Below, one piece after another: positions 1-8,557 of a stretch of DNA of 64,000 nt. A model generated the notes under the pieces. It searched no databases. It was not told where the DNA came from and saw only the letters and a program-made list of their open reading frames with translations. The stretch is taken from the NCBI GenBank assembly GCA_023422635.1, contig JAFAGO010000013.1, positions 26,387 through 90,386 of the forward strand. The letters run 5' to 3'. How positions within the stretch are numbered: the first letter of the stretch is position 1; each line of letters opens with the position of its first letter. Source of the stretch: Bacteroidota bacterium. GTDB lineage: Bacteria > Bacteroidota > Bacteroidia > Flavobacteriales > Weeksellaceae. The position numbers and the translations under genes are program-made.

Positions 1-251
1 TTCCCGCACTCATTGTAACGATAATGTATGGCGAAAGAGGCACATCAGAGTTACTCATACTCAGTCAAGTTATTTTATCCATGCAGTTAAGTTTTGCAGT
101 GGTTCCTCTTGTTCTTTTTACAGGCGATAAATTGAAGATGGGCAAATTCGTGAATTCAACTTTAATGAAAGTAATCGCTTGGGCAATTTCCGTGGTTATC
201 GTCATCCTCAATCTTTATCTGCTTTACCAAACCTTTACAGAACAAATCTAA
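1..251 (+). CDS. Nramp-family divalent metal transporter, C-terminal fragment
   Basis: Only the last roughly 82 residues are visible; the reading frame is open to the left edge of the window, so the gene starts outside it. The segment reads through a conserved Nramp/MntH-like stretch (MYGERGTSELLILSQV), then a hydrophobic helix with FAVVPLVLFTGDKLKMG, and ends in one last transmembrane helix. Nramp proteins import Mn2+ or Fe2+ with protons across the inner membrane. The metal-binding residues lie in helices 1 and 6 and are not in view, so the substrate cannot be judged here. The next gene (grpE) starts 128 bases downstream and is probably a separate transcription unit. Confidence 0.8.
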   Translation, partial: PALIVTIMYGERGTSELLILSQVILSMQLSFAVVPLVLFTGDKLKMGKFVNSTLMKVIAWAISVVIVILNLYLLYQTFTEQI

Positions 252-379
252 ATTTTCAGTGTAACCCCAATTGCACTAAAATTTTAGAATCCATCAATAG
301 AAGATGATTCTGCCTAATTGTCTTAAAAAACAGCTTTGGCAAAAATTTTGAAAATTTACATGCATTAAAACCAAACGAT

Positions 380-919
380 ATGTCAGAAAACAGCGATATT
401 CACGAAGAAGAACTCAATCTTCAAGAAGAAAACACTGAAAATACTCAGGATAAAAAAGAGGAAAATGTGACAGCCGAAAAATCTTCAGATGAACTTTTGT
501 CAGAAGAAAGAGACCGCTACATTCGCCTTTTTGCAGAATTTGAAAATTACAAAAAAAGAACTGCAAAAGAAAAGTTAGACTTTTTTCAATACGCCAATCA
601 GGAAATGATGGTTTCCATGTTAGCCGTTTTAGACGACTTTGAAAGAGCGCTAAAAGAAATTGCTAAAACCGGAAATGAAGCCGATTTAAAAGGTGTAGAA
701 TTAATTTATCAAAAATTCAAAAATAAATTGGTAGAAAAAGGCCTCAAAACAATTGAAGTAGAACCTGGAAACGATTTCGATGTTAACCTTCATGAAGCCA
801 TTACGCAAATTCCAGCACCAACAGAAGAGCTTAAAGGTAAAATTGTTGATGTAATTGAAACGGGCTATACGCTGAATGATAAGGTAATCCGTTTTGCGAA
901 AGTGGTAATCGGAAACTAA
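380..919 (+). CDS. grpE: GrpE nucleotide exchange factor
   Basis: This is the nucleotide exchange factor that releases ADP from DnaK in the cytoplasmic Hsp70 cycle. The 179-residue protein has the family layout: a very acidic, probably disordered N-terminus (residues 1-40), a long helical dimerisation region with the typical ERDRYIRLFAEFENYKKRT stretch at about 42-62, and a C-terminal beta domain with the signature around TGYTLNDKVIRFAKVVIG. It lies 34 bases upstream of dnaJ on the same strand, so the two co-chaperones are very likely co-transcribed. No dnaK is present in the window. I saw no CIRCE operator and no clear TAnnTTTG box upstream. Confidence 0.96.
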   Translation: MSENSDIHEEELNLQEENTENTQDKKEENVTAEKSSDELLSEERDRYIRLFAEFENYKKRTAKEKLDFFQYANQEMMVSMLAVLDDFERALKEIAKTGNEADLKGVELIYQKFKNKLVEKGLKTIEVEPGNDFDVNLHEAITQIPAPTEELKGKIVDVIETGYTLNDKVIRFAKVVIGN

Positions 920-953
920 AAAATCGAAGGAGAATATACTTAGAGAGAAGAAA

Positions 954-2072
954 ATGGCAAAAAGAGATTACTATGAAGTTTTGGAAATCACCAAAACTGC
1001 AACCGTTGAAGAAATAAAAAAAGCATACCGCAAAAAAGCGATTCAGTTTCACCCAGACAAAAACCCTGGAGATAAAGAAGCTGAAGAAAAGTTTAAAGAA
1101 GCAGCTGAAGCATACGAAGTCCTCAGTGATCAAAACAAAAAAGCACGATACGACCAATTTGGTCATGCAGGTATGAACGGCAGCGGCGGCTTTGGTGGCG
1201 GTGGCGGTTTCGGCGGCGGAATGAGTATGGATGATATATTCTCTCAATTCGGCGATATCTTCGGAGGTGGTTTTGGAGGATTCGGTGGAGGAACCAGAAC
1301 TCAACAAGTTCGAGGATCAAACCTTAGAGTTCGTATTAAATTGAACCTTGAGGAAATGGTAAACGGAACGCAAAAAACCATCAAAGTTAAAAAGATGAAA
1401 CTTGCGCCAGGAACCACTTCTAAAACATGTCCTACTTGTAACGGAACCGGCGCTCAAGTTAAAGTAATGAACACCATGTTCGGACAAATGCAAACCCAAA
1501 CCACGTGTGGTACTTGCCAAGGAATTGGGAAAGTGGCGGATAAAATTCCAGCAGGTGCAAATGCACAAGGTTTAATTAAAGATGATGAAGAAGTTGTTAT
1601 TAATATTCCAGCAGGTGCAAGAGAGGGCATTCAGCTGAACGTTCGCGGAAAAGGAAACGACGCACCTTTCGGCGGTGTTCCGGGAGACCTTTTGGTTGTT
1701 GTGGAAGAGGAAGAAGACAACGCAATTAAACGCGAAGGCGATAATCTTCATCAAGAACTTTACATCTCTTTTGCAGAAGCTGCCTTAGGAACTCAGAAAG
1801 AAATTCATACTGTTGGTGGAAAAGTAAAAATCAAAATCGATGCGGGTACGCAATCTGGAAAAATTTTACGCCTTTCCGGCAAAGGACTTCCAAGTTTGGA
1901 TAACTATGGTAAAGGAGATATGTTTATTCATATCAACGTATGGACTCCACAAAATTTAACATCAGAGCAAAAAGAGTTCTTCGAAAAACAAATTACCAAT
2001 GGCGAAATGCAAGCTGAACCTTCTGGAAAAGAAAAAACATTTTTCGAAAAAGTAAAAGATCTTTTTAACTAA
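954..2072 (+). CDS. dnaJ: DnaJ chaperone with only one zinc centre
   Basis: This is the Hsp40 co-chaperone that delivers substrates to DnaK and stimulates its ATPase. The J domain spans residues 1-70 with HPD at 33-35. A Gly/Phe-rich linker covers about 75-115, followed by the zinc region and two C-terminal substrate-binding domains. Canonical DnaJ has four CxxCxGxG motifs. Here only two are visible, at 159-166 and 185-192. The positions expected for motifs 1 and 4 read LAPGTTSK and KVADKIPAGANAQ, with no cysteines. Motifs 1 and 4 form zinc centre I and motifs 2 and 3 form centre II, so centre I has been lost as a unit. The length (372 aa) is normal. A hairpin terminator follows directly. Confidence 0.96.
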   Translation: MAKRDYYEVLEITKTATVEEIKKAYRKKAIQFHPDKNPGDKEAEEKFKEAAEAYEVLSDQNKKARYDQFGHAGMNGSGGFGGGGGFGGGMSMDDIFSQFGDIFGGGFGGFGGGTRTQQVRGSNLRVRIKLNLEEMVNGTQKTIKVKKMKLAPGTTSKTCPTCNGTGAQVKVMNTMFGQMQTQTTCGTCQGIGKVADKIPAGANAQGLIKDDEEVVINIPAGAREGIQLNVRGKGNDAPFGGVPGDLLVVVEEEEDNAIKREGDNLHQELYISFAEAALGTQKEIHTVGGKVKIKIDAGTQSGKILRLSGKGLPSLDNYGKGDMFIHINVWTPQNLTSEQKEFFEKQITNGEMQAEPSGKEKTFFEKVKDLFN

Positions 2073-2078
2073 AATCAT

Positions 2079-2105
2079 AAAGGGAACGATAAGTTCCTTT
2101 TTTTA
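2079..2105 (+). terminator. Rho-independent terminator after dnaJ
   Basis: A short hairpin (AAGGGAAC, loop GATAA, GTTCCTTT) is followed by a T run, seven bases after the dnaJ stop codon. It closes the grpE-dnaJ unit. Confidence 0.75.
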
Positions 2106-2173
2106 TATCCAAATTTTAACAAAGTTTTAAATTCTAACGAAGCAATAAAGCTGTTTTCAGAAATTAAAAATCT

Positions 2174-2181
2174 TATCTTTG
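2174..2181 (+). promoter_or_regulatory. Bacteroidota -7 box for the dedA pair
   Basis: TATCTTTG matches the Bacteroidota -7 consensus TAnnTTTG. It lies 17 bases before the start codon of the first DedA gene and after the dnaJ terminator, so it probably drives both DedA genes from a very short leader. No convincing -33 TTG is visible at the right spacing. Confidence 0.6.
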
Positions 2182-2198
2182 TACTTCATGCTTATTAT

Positions 2199-2840
2199 AT
2201 GGAAATTATCCACTTTATTCTAGAATTTTTAGGAGATCCACTAAAAGTTCTCACCGAAATCATTCGAGATTACGGAATCTACATTTACCTATTCCTTTTC
2301 TTTATCATTTTTATGGAAACTGGTGTGGTTGTAATGCCTTTATTACCTGGCGATTCGCTATTGTTTGCAGTTGGATTAATTGCAGGAACTACTGGCGAAA
2401 TTACAATTTACTACATTATTCCACTGCTAATTTTAGCCGCACTTTTAGGCGATAATGTGAATTATTTTATCGGCCGAAAGTTTGGTGATTTTGTTCAATC
2501 GAAGGAAAAAATACTTTTCCTGAAACGATCGCATATTGAACATACAGAAGAGTATTTTGAAAAAAATGGAGGTAAAACGGTAATTTTAGCCCGCTTTATC
2601 CCGATCGTGAGAACCATTGCTCCCTTTGTTGCAGGCGCTGGCGAAATGAAATATAAAACTTATATTGTGTACTGTATTTTAGGAGCAGTACTTTGGGTGA
2701 GTTCAATTACTTTATTAGGTTATTTCCTAGGAAATGTTGAATGGGTAAAACATAACTTCGAAAAAGTCGTTTTATCTATTGTGGTAATCTCTGTATTGCC
2801 CATTGTTTTTAAGGCTTTACAAAAGAAAAAACCAGCATGA
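2199..2840 (+). CDS. DedA family membrane protein (first of pair)
   Basis: This is a DedA/SNARE-associated family inner-membrane protein of 213 aa. Members are implicated in lipid carrier recycling (undecaprenyl phosphate or phospholipid flipping) and membrane homeostasis. Visible family features are the membrane-embedded acidic stretch FMETGVVVMPLLPGDSLLF (about residues 45-65), GDNVNYFIGRKFGD (about 86-99), and the conserved ARFIPIVRTIAPFVAGAG motif near 140, followed by C-terminal helices. Its stop codon overlaps the start of the next DedA gene by four bases (ATGA), so the two are translationally coupled. Which lipid it handles cannot be told from sequence. Confidence 0.9.
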   Translation: MEIIHFILEFLGDPLKVLTEIIRDYGIYIYLFLFFIIFMETGVVVMPLLPGDSLLFAVGLIAGTTGEITIYYIIPLLILAALLGDNVNYFIGRKFGDFVQSKEKILFLKRSHIEHTEEYFEKNGGKTVILARFIPIVRTIAPFVAGAGEMKYKTYIVYCILGAVLWVSSITLLGYFLGNVEWVKHNFEKVVLSIVVISVLPIVFKALQKKKPA

Positions 2841-3505
2841 TAGAATCCGTCTGGAATTTTATAATCGATTTCGTATCAAAACCAGATAAAGTTTTGATTT
2901 CACTCATTGCGCATTACAACAATTGGGTGTACATCTTCCTGTTCCTGGTCATTTTTGCGGAAACCGGTTTAATTGTGGCTTCTTTTCTAATGCCATTTAT
3001 TCCAGGCGATGCTTTAATTTTTTCAATCGGGCTTGTAGCACAAGATGGTTTACTGAACATTTACATCATTATTCCGATGCTTATTTTTGCTGCAATTTTA
3101 GGTGATAACGTAAATTATTACGTGGGTAGACGATTTGGAGATTACATTATGAATCGAAAAAGCAATCGCTTCATTAAGAAAGAACATCTGTTAAAAGCCA
3201 AAGATTTTTTTGATGAAAATGGTAAAAAATCGATAGTAATTGCGCGCTTTATTCCAGTAATTCGAACAGTTGTTCCTTTCATTTGTGGCTCCACAAAGTT
3301 GCACTATCCTACTTTTTTATTGTACAGTTTTATTGGTGCATTTCTTTGGGTTGGCGTTATCGGAATGCTTGGCTACAACTTGGGAAGAATAACTTGGGTA
3401 AAAGAAAATCTTGAATTTATGATTTGGGGAATTGTTTTTGTAGCCAACATTCCATTGATTCGTCAGGTGTTATCTTCTGTTATAAAGAAAAACAAAAAAG
3501 CGTAA
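2837..3505 (+). CDS. DedA family membrane protein (second of pair)
   Basis: This 222-aa paralogue of the upstream gene has the same landmarks: FAETGLIVASFLMPFIPGDA, GDNVNYYVGRRFGDYI and ARFIPVIRTVVPFICGS, with several transmembrane helices and a lysine-rich C-terminal tail. The ATGA overlap with the first gene and the close sequence similarity point to a tandem duplication whose products are made together and may work as a heteromeric pair. A bidirectional terminator lies downstream, between this gene and the convergent prfB. Confidence 0.9.
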   Translation: MIESVWNFIIDFVSKPDKVLISLIAHYNNWVYIFLFLVIFAETGLIVASFLMPFIPGDALIFSIGLVAQDGLLNIYIIIPMLIFAAILGDNVNYYVGRRFGDYIMNRKSNRFIKKEHLLKAKDFFDENGKKSIVIARFIPVIRTVVPFICGSTKLHYPTFLLYSFIGAFLWVGVIGMLGYNLGRITWVKENLEFMIWGIVFVANIPLIRQVLSSVIKKNKKA

Positions 3506-3573
3506 ATTCAAAATGAATTGTATTCGAAAACAAAAGTAAAAGGATTCTTCAAAATTCCGACTTCTATAAAAAA

Positions 3574-3612
3574 GAAAAAATCCATTTCTGCACATCAGAA
3601 ACGGATTTTTTA
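3574..3612. terminator. Bidirectional terminator between dedA pair and prfB
   Basis: A near-perfect inverted repeat (AAAATCC-A-TTTCTG with CAGAAA-C-GGATTTT) is flanked by A-rich sequence on the left and T-rich on the right. It can end transcription from both convergent sides. Confidence 0.8.
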
Positions 3613-3628
3613 TATTCTTAAAACTGAT

Positions 3629-4741
3629 CTATAAATCGAAATCATCTTCCGAAACAGCGGTTCCATCACTCATTAAAAACGCTTTTAAAAACGGCGTAAT
3701 TTCACCATTCATAACTCCATCCACATCGGAAGTTTCATAAGCAGAACGCACATCTTTCACCAACTTGTACGGATGCATTACATAATTTCGAATTTGGCTT
3801 CCCCACTCGATTTTCATCTTATTCGCTTCAATTTCATTTCTGGCTTTCATGCGCTCTTCCAGTTCCATTTCGTATAATCTGGACTTTAAAAGCTGCATTG
3901 CTTTTTCTTTATTCTGAAGCTGCGATCTCGATTCGGAGTTTTCAATAATAATTCCAGTTGGTGCGTGTCGAAGTCGAACCGCGGTTTCAACTTTATTTAC
4001 GTTCTGTCCACCTGCTCCAGAAGATCGCATGGTTTCAAAAGAAATATCTGCAGGATTAATATTAATCTCAATGGTATCGTCAACCAATGGATACACATAT
4101 ACCGATACAAAAGAGGTATGTCGTTTTGCATTCGAGTCAAACGGAGAAATCCGCACCAAACGATGAACACCGTTTTCGCCTTTCAAATAACCAAAGGCAT
4201 ATTCGCCATCAATTTCCAAAGTAACGGTTTTAACACCAGCAACGTCGCCTTCTTGAAAATTAAGTTCCTTTACTTTATAACCACTTTTTTCTGCCCACAT
4301 GGTGTACATTCTCATGAGCATCGACGCCCAATCACAGCTTTCAGTTCCACCTGCTCCAGCTGTAATTTGTAAAACCGCAGAAAGTTCATCGCCCTCATTA
4401 GAAAGCATGTTTTTAAACTCTAAATTTTCAATTTTTTCTACCAATTGAGGATAGGTTTCATCCAACTCTTTTTCAGAATCGACATCTTCTTTAGCAAATT
4501 CTAACAAGACTTGAAGATCTTCAAACTCTGTGTGAATTTCCTCGTAATCTTCTACCCATTTCTTTTTGGAGCGAAGTTGTTTTAGAAAAGTTTCGGCTTC
4601 TTTAGGATTATCCCAAAAACCGGGTGCTGCAGTTTTTTCATCATCGTTAATAATCTCCAGTTTTTTCTTTTCAATCTGAAGGTATTTATGCAAATCTTCA
4701 ATTCGGGATTGAAGAGTTTTGATCTGATCGTTTGTAATCAA
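3629..4741 (-). CDS. prfB: Peptide chain release factor 2, no frameshift site
   Basis: RF2 reads UGA and UAA stop codons and hydrolyses peptidyl-tRNA in the ribosome. The 370-aa protein shows the SPF-type anticodon loop (RISPFDSNAKRH) and the GGQ catalytic motif (SSGAGGQNVNKVETAVR). The start is TTG, because an in-frame TAA lies nine bases upstream and the next methionine is too far inside. Many bacteria regulate prfB by a +1 frameshift at CTT TGA C near codon 25. Here the matching place (around KYLQIEKK) reads CTT CAG ATT in one continuous frame, so that autoregulation is absent. A small membrane protein gene lies 37 bases upstream on the same strand. Confidence 0.95.
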   Translation of the reverse strand: MITNDQIKTLQSRIEDLHKYLQIEKKKLEIINDDEKTAAPGFWDNPKEAETFLKQLRSKKKWVEDYEEIHTEFEDLQVLLEFAKEDVDSEKELDETYPQLVEKIENLEFKNMLSNEGDELSAVLQITAGAGGTESCDWASMLMRMYTMWAEKSGYKVKELNFQEGDVAGVKTVTLEIDGEYAFGYLKGENGVHRLVRISPFDSNAKRHTSFVSVYVYPLVDDTIEININPADISFETMRSSGAGGQNVNKVETAVRLRHAPTGIIIENSESRSQLQNKEKAMQLLKSRLYEMELEERMKARNEIEANKMKIEWGSQIRNYVMHPYKLVKDVRSAYETSDVDGVMNGEITPFLKAFLMSDGTAVSEDDFDL

Positions 4742-4778
4742 AATTAAATTTTTAAGAACAGCAAATTTACGTTTTTTT

Positions 4779-5012
4779 TTACGAGCGATAACTTAAATAT
4801 CCATACCCAACAATTGCGATAAGCAGTAAAATAGAAAACAAAATCACCAAACTTTTTTGTCCTTTCGCATACGCAATAACCACCAAACCTAAAACACCCA
4901 CAAGCAGAAGTGCGAACTTCATTAATGAATCCTTCAAAAAAACAGAAGCTACCACAAACAGAAGAGAAACAAGGCGAAATACCATTTCTCTTTTCAAAAT
5001 ATATTCTTTCAT
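4779..5012 (-). CDS. Small hydrophobic membrane protein, unknown function
   Basis: This 77-aa protein has a basic N-terminus (MKEYILKREM) and then two or three hydrophobic segments (RLVSLLFVVASVFL, FALLLVGVLGLVVIAYA and LVILFSILLLIAIVGYG). I do not recognise a family. It lies 37 bases upstream of prfB on the same strand and could share its transcript. An alternative start is the internal methionine ten codons in. No motif suggests an activity. A shifted overlapping frame here is longer (109 codons), but its product looks less protein-like. Confidence 0.6.
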   Translation of the reverse strand: MKEYILKREMVFRLVSLLFVVASVFLKDSLMKFALLLVGVLGLVVIAYAKGQKSLVILFSILLLIAIVGYGYLSYRS

Positions 5013-5344
5013 AAATGTAAATTTTCGAGTTTAATGCTGAAATATCGTAAGGTTTTTCGGATTCTGCAAACAAGATTCTTGTAAATACGAAAATCGTTTC
5101 AATACAATTGATGATTCAAACTTCTGAAATGTTCACTAACATCATATAAATGTTGCTTTTAAAGTGAAATCTCATCCCAAATTCCTGCATTTACACTTTG
5201 TATTATAAAATATAATTGACTGAAAAACAAATGTTAATCTACAAACAATGATGTCGCAAATTCCTCTTTCACAATTCTTACAATTTCCGTACTTTTGCTT
5301 TCCTAAAAATGCTTTTTAAACACGCATTTAAAGCCCAAAAAAAT
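5013..5344. other. Intergenic region with the alaS promoter
   Basis: This 332-base gap lies between the divergent small membrane protein and alaS. The only clear signal is the TACTTTTG box at 5290-5297. I found no tRNA, no T-box-like structure, no terminator and no convincing promoter for the leftward gene. Confidence 0.5.
5290..5297 (+). promoter_or_regulatory. Bacteroidota -7 box for alaS
   Basis: TACTTTTG fits TAnnTTTG, 47 bases before the chosen alaS start. It supports starting alaS at 5345, since the upstream in-frame ATG at 5309 would leave almost no leader. Confidence 0.6.
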
Positions 5345-8002
5345 ATGACTTCACAACAGATTCGCCAACAGTTTTTAGACTTTTTCAAAAGTAAAGAACA
5401 TCTTATTGTTCCTTCCGCTCCAATCGTATTAAAAGACGATCCTACGCTGATGTTTTCCAACTCTGGAATGACGCAGTTTAAGGATTATTTTCTGGGATAC
5501 AAAACCCCGAAAGCGCCGAGAATTGCCGATACACAAAAATGTTTACGCGTTTCTGGAAAGCATAATGATTTGGACGATGTTGGCCGAGATACCTACCACC
5601 ATACCATGTTTGAGATGTTAGGAAACTGGTCTTTCGGAAACTATTTTAAAAAAGAAGCAATTGCCTGGGCTTGGGAATTGCTTACCGAAGTATACGGAAT
5701 TCCTAAAGAAAATCTGTACGTTACCGTTTTTGAAGGCGACGATAAAGAAAACTTAGAGCGCGACAGTGAAGCATTTAATTTCTGGAAAGAACATATCGCC
5801 GAGGACAGAATTATCAATGGAAATAAAAAAGATAATTTCTGGGAAATGGGTGATCAAGGACCATGCGGACCCTGTTCAGAAATTCATGTCGATTTAAGAA
5901 GTGAAGAAGAAAAAGCAAAAATTTCTGGTTTAGAATTGGTGAACAACGACCATCCTCAAGTGGTTGAAATCTGGAACCTTGTATTTATGCAATACAATCG
6001 AAAAGCAGATGGAACACTGGAAAATCTTCCTTCCAAGCATATTGACACCGGTATGGGATTCGAGCGTTTATGCATGGCTTTACAAGGTAAAGAATCCAAT
6101 TACGACACAGATGTTTTTACGCCACTTATTGCCAAAGTGGAAGAACTTTCAGGGAAAAAATATACCGGAATATTAGAAAACGAAAAAGATATTGCAATTC
6201 GCGTAGTAGTGGATCATATTCGTGCCGTTTCTTTTGCCATTGCCGATGGACAGCTTCCTTCCAACAATGGCGCTGGTTACGTTATTCGTAGAATTTTAAG
6301 AAGAGCAATCTCTTATGCGTACCGTTTTCTGGATACAAAAGAACCATTCCTTTATCAACTGGTTGCCGTTTTGAAAAAAGAAATGGGCGACTTCTTCCCA
6401 GAGTTGGTAAAACAAGAAAAGTTAGTTACAGAAGTTATTAAAGAAGAAGAAAATTCTTTCCTAAAAACCATTGAACACGGACTGATTCGATTGGATGGAA
6501 TTATTACCGAAACGCTTAAAAAAGGAGAAAAAACACTTCCTGGAACTGAAGTTTTCGAATTGTACGATACCTACGGATTCCCTGCCGATTTATCCCGAAT
6601 TATTGCAGAAGAAAAGCAATTAACCGTTGATGAAAAAGGGTTTGATGAGGAAATGGAGAAACAAAAACAACGTTCAAAAAAATCGTCAGCACAAAAAGTA
6701 CACGATTGGGTAATTTTGGATGATCAACCGGAAACGTTCGTTGGTTACGACCAAACTTCTTCTGAAACAACGATCACACGTTATCGAAAAATCGAAAATA
6801 AAGATGGCGAATTTTATCAAATCGTACTAAGCAAAACGCCTTTTTATCCTGAAGGTGGTGGACAAATTGGCGACAAAGGATATCTAATCCCAAGCGATGC
6901 CGGAAATTTTGACCCTTCAAAAGCCGATTTATTGAGCGTGCAAAATCACCCTGAAGCTATTGAAGTTTTAGATACCAAAAAAGAAAACAACCTTATTTAC
7001 TCTTTAATTAAGGATCTTCCCAAAAATACGACTGCGGTTTTCTATGCAAAAGTAAACGACAAAGACCGTAAAAATACGCAAGGCAATCACTCTGTTACCC
7101 ACCTTCTACACGAAGCTTTACGCGAAGTTTTAGGCACACATGTGGAACAAAAAGGATCGTATGTTGGTCCCGATTATCTTCGATTCGATTTTTCGCATTT
7201 TGCAAAAATGACAGAAGAGGAACTTAAAGAAGTAGAACAAAAAGTAAACGAGAAAATAAAACAAAACATTCCGTTGCAGGAATTTAGAAATATCCCAATC
7301 ACCGAAGCGTTGGAAAAAGGCGCAATGGCACTTTTTGGTGAGAAATACGGAGATCAAGTAAGAATGATTCAGTTTGGAAATTCCAAGGAATTGTGCGGCG
7401 GAACTCACGTGAAATCTACCGGAGAAATTGGTCATTTTAAAATTTCTTCTGAAAACTCTACCGCTGCGGGAATTCGTAGAATTGAAGCCATTTCTGGAGA
7501 TAAATCGAATGAATATTTTCAGAATTTAGAAAATCAAATTTCTGAGCTTTCTCAATTATTGAAAACAAAAGATATTGCAAAATCGGTAGAAAAACTTGTA
7601 GAAGAAAATGCACTTTTAAAATCCGAAATTGAATCTCTTAAAAAAGAGAAAGCGAAAGGCGAAATTCAAAATTGGAAAAATGATTTTATCGACCAAAATG
7701 GTAAAAAACTTTTAGTGAAGAAAACGTCCCTTGATGCAGCTTCTGTAAAAGATATTGTATTTCAATTGAAGAAAGAAATTCCAAATTCAATCACGGTCAT
7801 CATTTCTGATGCAAACGATAAACCGATGATTACGGTTGGTGTTTCGCAAGATTTAGAAAATCAATATCAAGCGGGCACAATTGTGAAGGATTTGGCAAAA
7901 GAAATTCAAGGCGGCGGCGGCGGAAATCCGGGATTTGCAACCGCAGGAGGTAAAAATCTTGCAGGAATTGACAGCGCATTAAAGAAAGCATCAACATTGT
8001 AA
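5345..8002 (+). CDS. alaS: Alanyl-tRNA synthetase
   Basis: Class II synthetase that charges tRNA-Ala in the cytoplasm, 885 aa. I start at MTSQQIRQQFLDFF, the usual N-terminus, rather than the ATG 36 bases upstream. Visible features are the class II motif region (HNDLDDVGRDTYHHTMFEMLGNWSFG), the conserved CGPCSEIH stretch, the editing-domain HxxxH (HSVTHLLHEAL) with the distal CGGTH motif, a coiled coil near 715-780, and the C-terminal DHHA1 segment with a glycine run (GGGGGNPGFATAGG). The downstream lipoprotein gene starts nine bases after the stop. Confidence 0.97.
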   Translation: MTSQQIRQQFLDFFKSKEHLIVPSAPIVLKDDPTLMFSNSGMTQFKDYFLGYKTPKAPRIADTQKCLRVSGKHNDLDDVGRDTYHHTMFEMLGNWSFGNYFKKEAIAWAWELLTEVYGIPKENLYVTVFEGDDKENLERDSEAFNFWKEHIAEDRIINGNKKDNFWEMGDQGPCGPCSEIHVDLRSEEEKAKISGLELVNNDHPQVVEIWNLVFMQYNRKADGTLENLPSKHIDTGMGFERLCMALQGKESNYDTDVFTPLIAKVEELSGKKYTGILENEKDIAIRVVVDHIRAVSFAIADGQLPSNNGAGYVIRRILRRAISYAYRFLDTKEPFLYQLVAVLKKEMGDFFPELVKQEKLVTEVIKEEENSFLKTIEHGLIRLDGIITETLKKGEKTLPGTEVFELYDTYGFPADLSRIIAEEKQLTVDEKGFDEEMEKQKQRSKKSSAQKVHDWVILDDQPETFVGYDQTSSETTITRYRKIENKDGEFYQIVLSKTPFYPEGGGQIGDKGYLIPSDAGNFDPSKADLLSVQNHPEAIEVLDTKKENNLIYSLIKDLPKNTTAVFYAKVNDKDRKNTQGNHSVTHLLHEALREVLGTHVEQKGSYVGPDYLRFDFSHFAKMTEEELKEVEQKVNEKIKQNIPLQEFRNIPITEALEKGAMALFGEKYGDQVRMIQFGNSKELCGGTHVKSTGEIGHFKISSENSTAAGIRRIEAISGDKSNEYFQNLENQISELSQLLKTKDIAKSVEKLVEENALLKSEIESLKKEKAKGEIQNWKNDFIDQNGKKLLVKKTSLDAASVKDIVFQLKKEIPNSITVIISDANDKPMITVGVSQDLENQYQAGTIVKDLAKEIQGGGGGNPGFATAGGKNLAGIDSALKKASTL

Positions 8003-8011
8003 CAACCAGCG

Positions 8012-8533
8012 ATGAAAATGCGCATTCGATTATTACTCTGTATTGTAGGAACTTCCCTATTTTTAATCTCTTGTAATAAAGATAGAGACGATGAAACTCC
8101 TTTCTTGGAAGGAAAATATCGATTCGTAAAAGTAACATCTGAAATTCCCGTTGATTATAATGCCGACGGTATTTTTGAAACAGATTTAACCGAATATTTT
8201 AGCTGTAAACCATCGTTAACCTTTCAGAAAGATGGCACTATGAAGTACCCCTCGATCAATGTGGTTATTGAAAATATAACCATTGCATTGGGATCAGGAA
8301 ATGTATTGGAATATGAATTGGCCGCTTGCGCAACGCCAGAATATAATGCAACGTATTCCCTCTCCGGAAACGCCATCAATTGCTCAACCGAGTGGGGAGA
8401 TCTACTCACCTATCAAATTGAAAATAACACTATTACATCTCATTTCAATCAGGCTGATTTAGTTGTGCAAGATGAAAATGGAAATAAAATTCTAAAACGA
8501 GTACCGCTAACCTTTCAGTTTTCTAAAAATTAA
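8012..8533 (+). CDS. Predicted lipoprotein, lipocalin-like, unknown function
   Basis: This 173-aa protein has a lipoprotein signal peptide (hydrophobic stretch then LISC, so Cys21 is the likely lipidated residue) and an acidic NKDRDDE tail typical of surface or periplasmic lipoproteins of this phylum. The mature part looks like a small all-beta domain (EGKYRFVKVTSE at the start, LTFQKDGTMKYP in the middle), reminiscent of lipocalin-like lipoproteins; the family assignment is inference. It lies nine bases after alaS and 24 bases before another lipoprotein, so the three may share the alaS promoter. Confidence 0.8.
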   Translation: MKMRIRLLLCIVGTSLFLISCNKDRDDETPFLEGKYRFVKVTSEIPVDYNADGIFETDLTEYFSCKPSLTFQKDGTMKYPSINVVIENITIALGSGNVLEYELAACATPEYNATYSLSGNAINCSTEWGDLLTYQIENNTITSHFNQADLVVQDENGNKILKRVPLTFQFSKN

Positions 8534-8557
8534 AAAAGTAGATTTAAAATAGATTCG

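Noticed and set aside
1180..1290. GC-rich GGCGGT/GGAGGA repeat tract
   Set aside because: It encodes the normal Gly/Phe linker of DnaJ and is not an independent repeat element.
831..1307. Long minus-strand open frames under grpE-dnaJ
   Set aside because: They are antisense to two well-conserved chaperone genes, have no recognisable domain and arise from the Gly/Phe-rich codons of dnaJ.
5309..5344. Upstream in-frame start for alaS
   Set aside because: The -7 box ends at 5297, leaving almost no leader, and the extra 12 residues do not resemble AlaRS N-termini.
7908..7925. GGC repeat run near the end of alaS
   Set aside because: It encodes the conserved glycine stretch of the AlaRS C-terminal domain.
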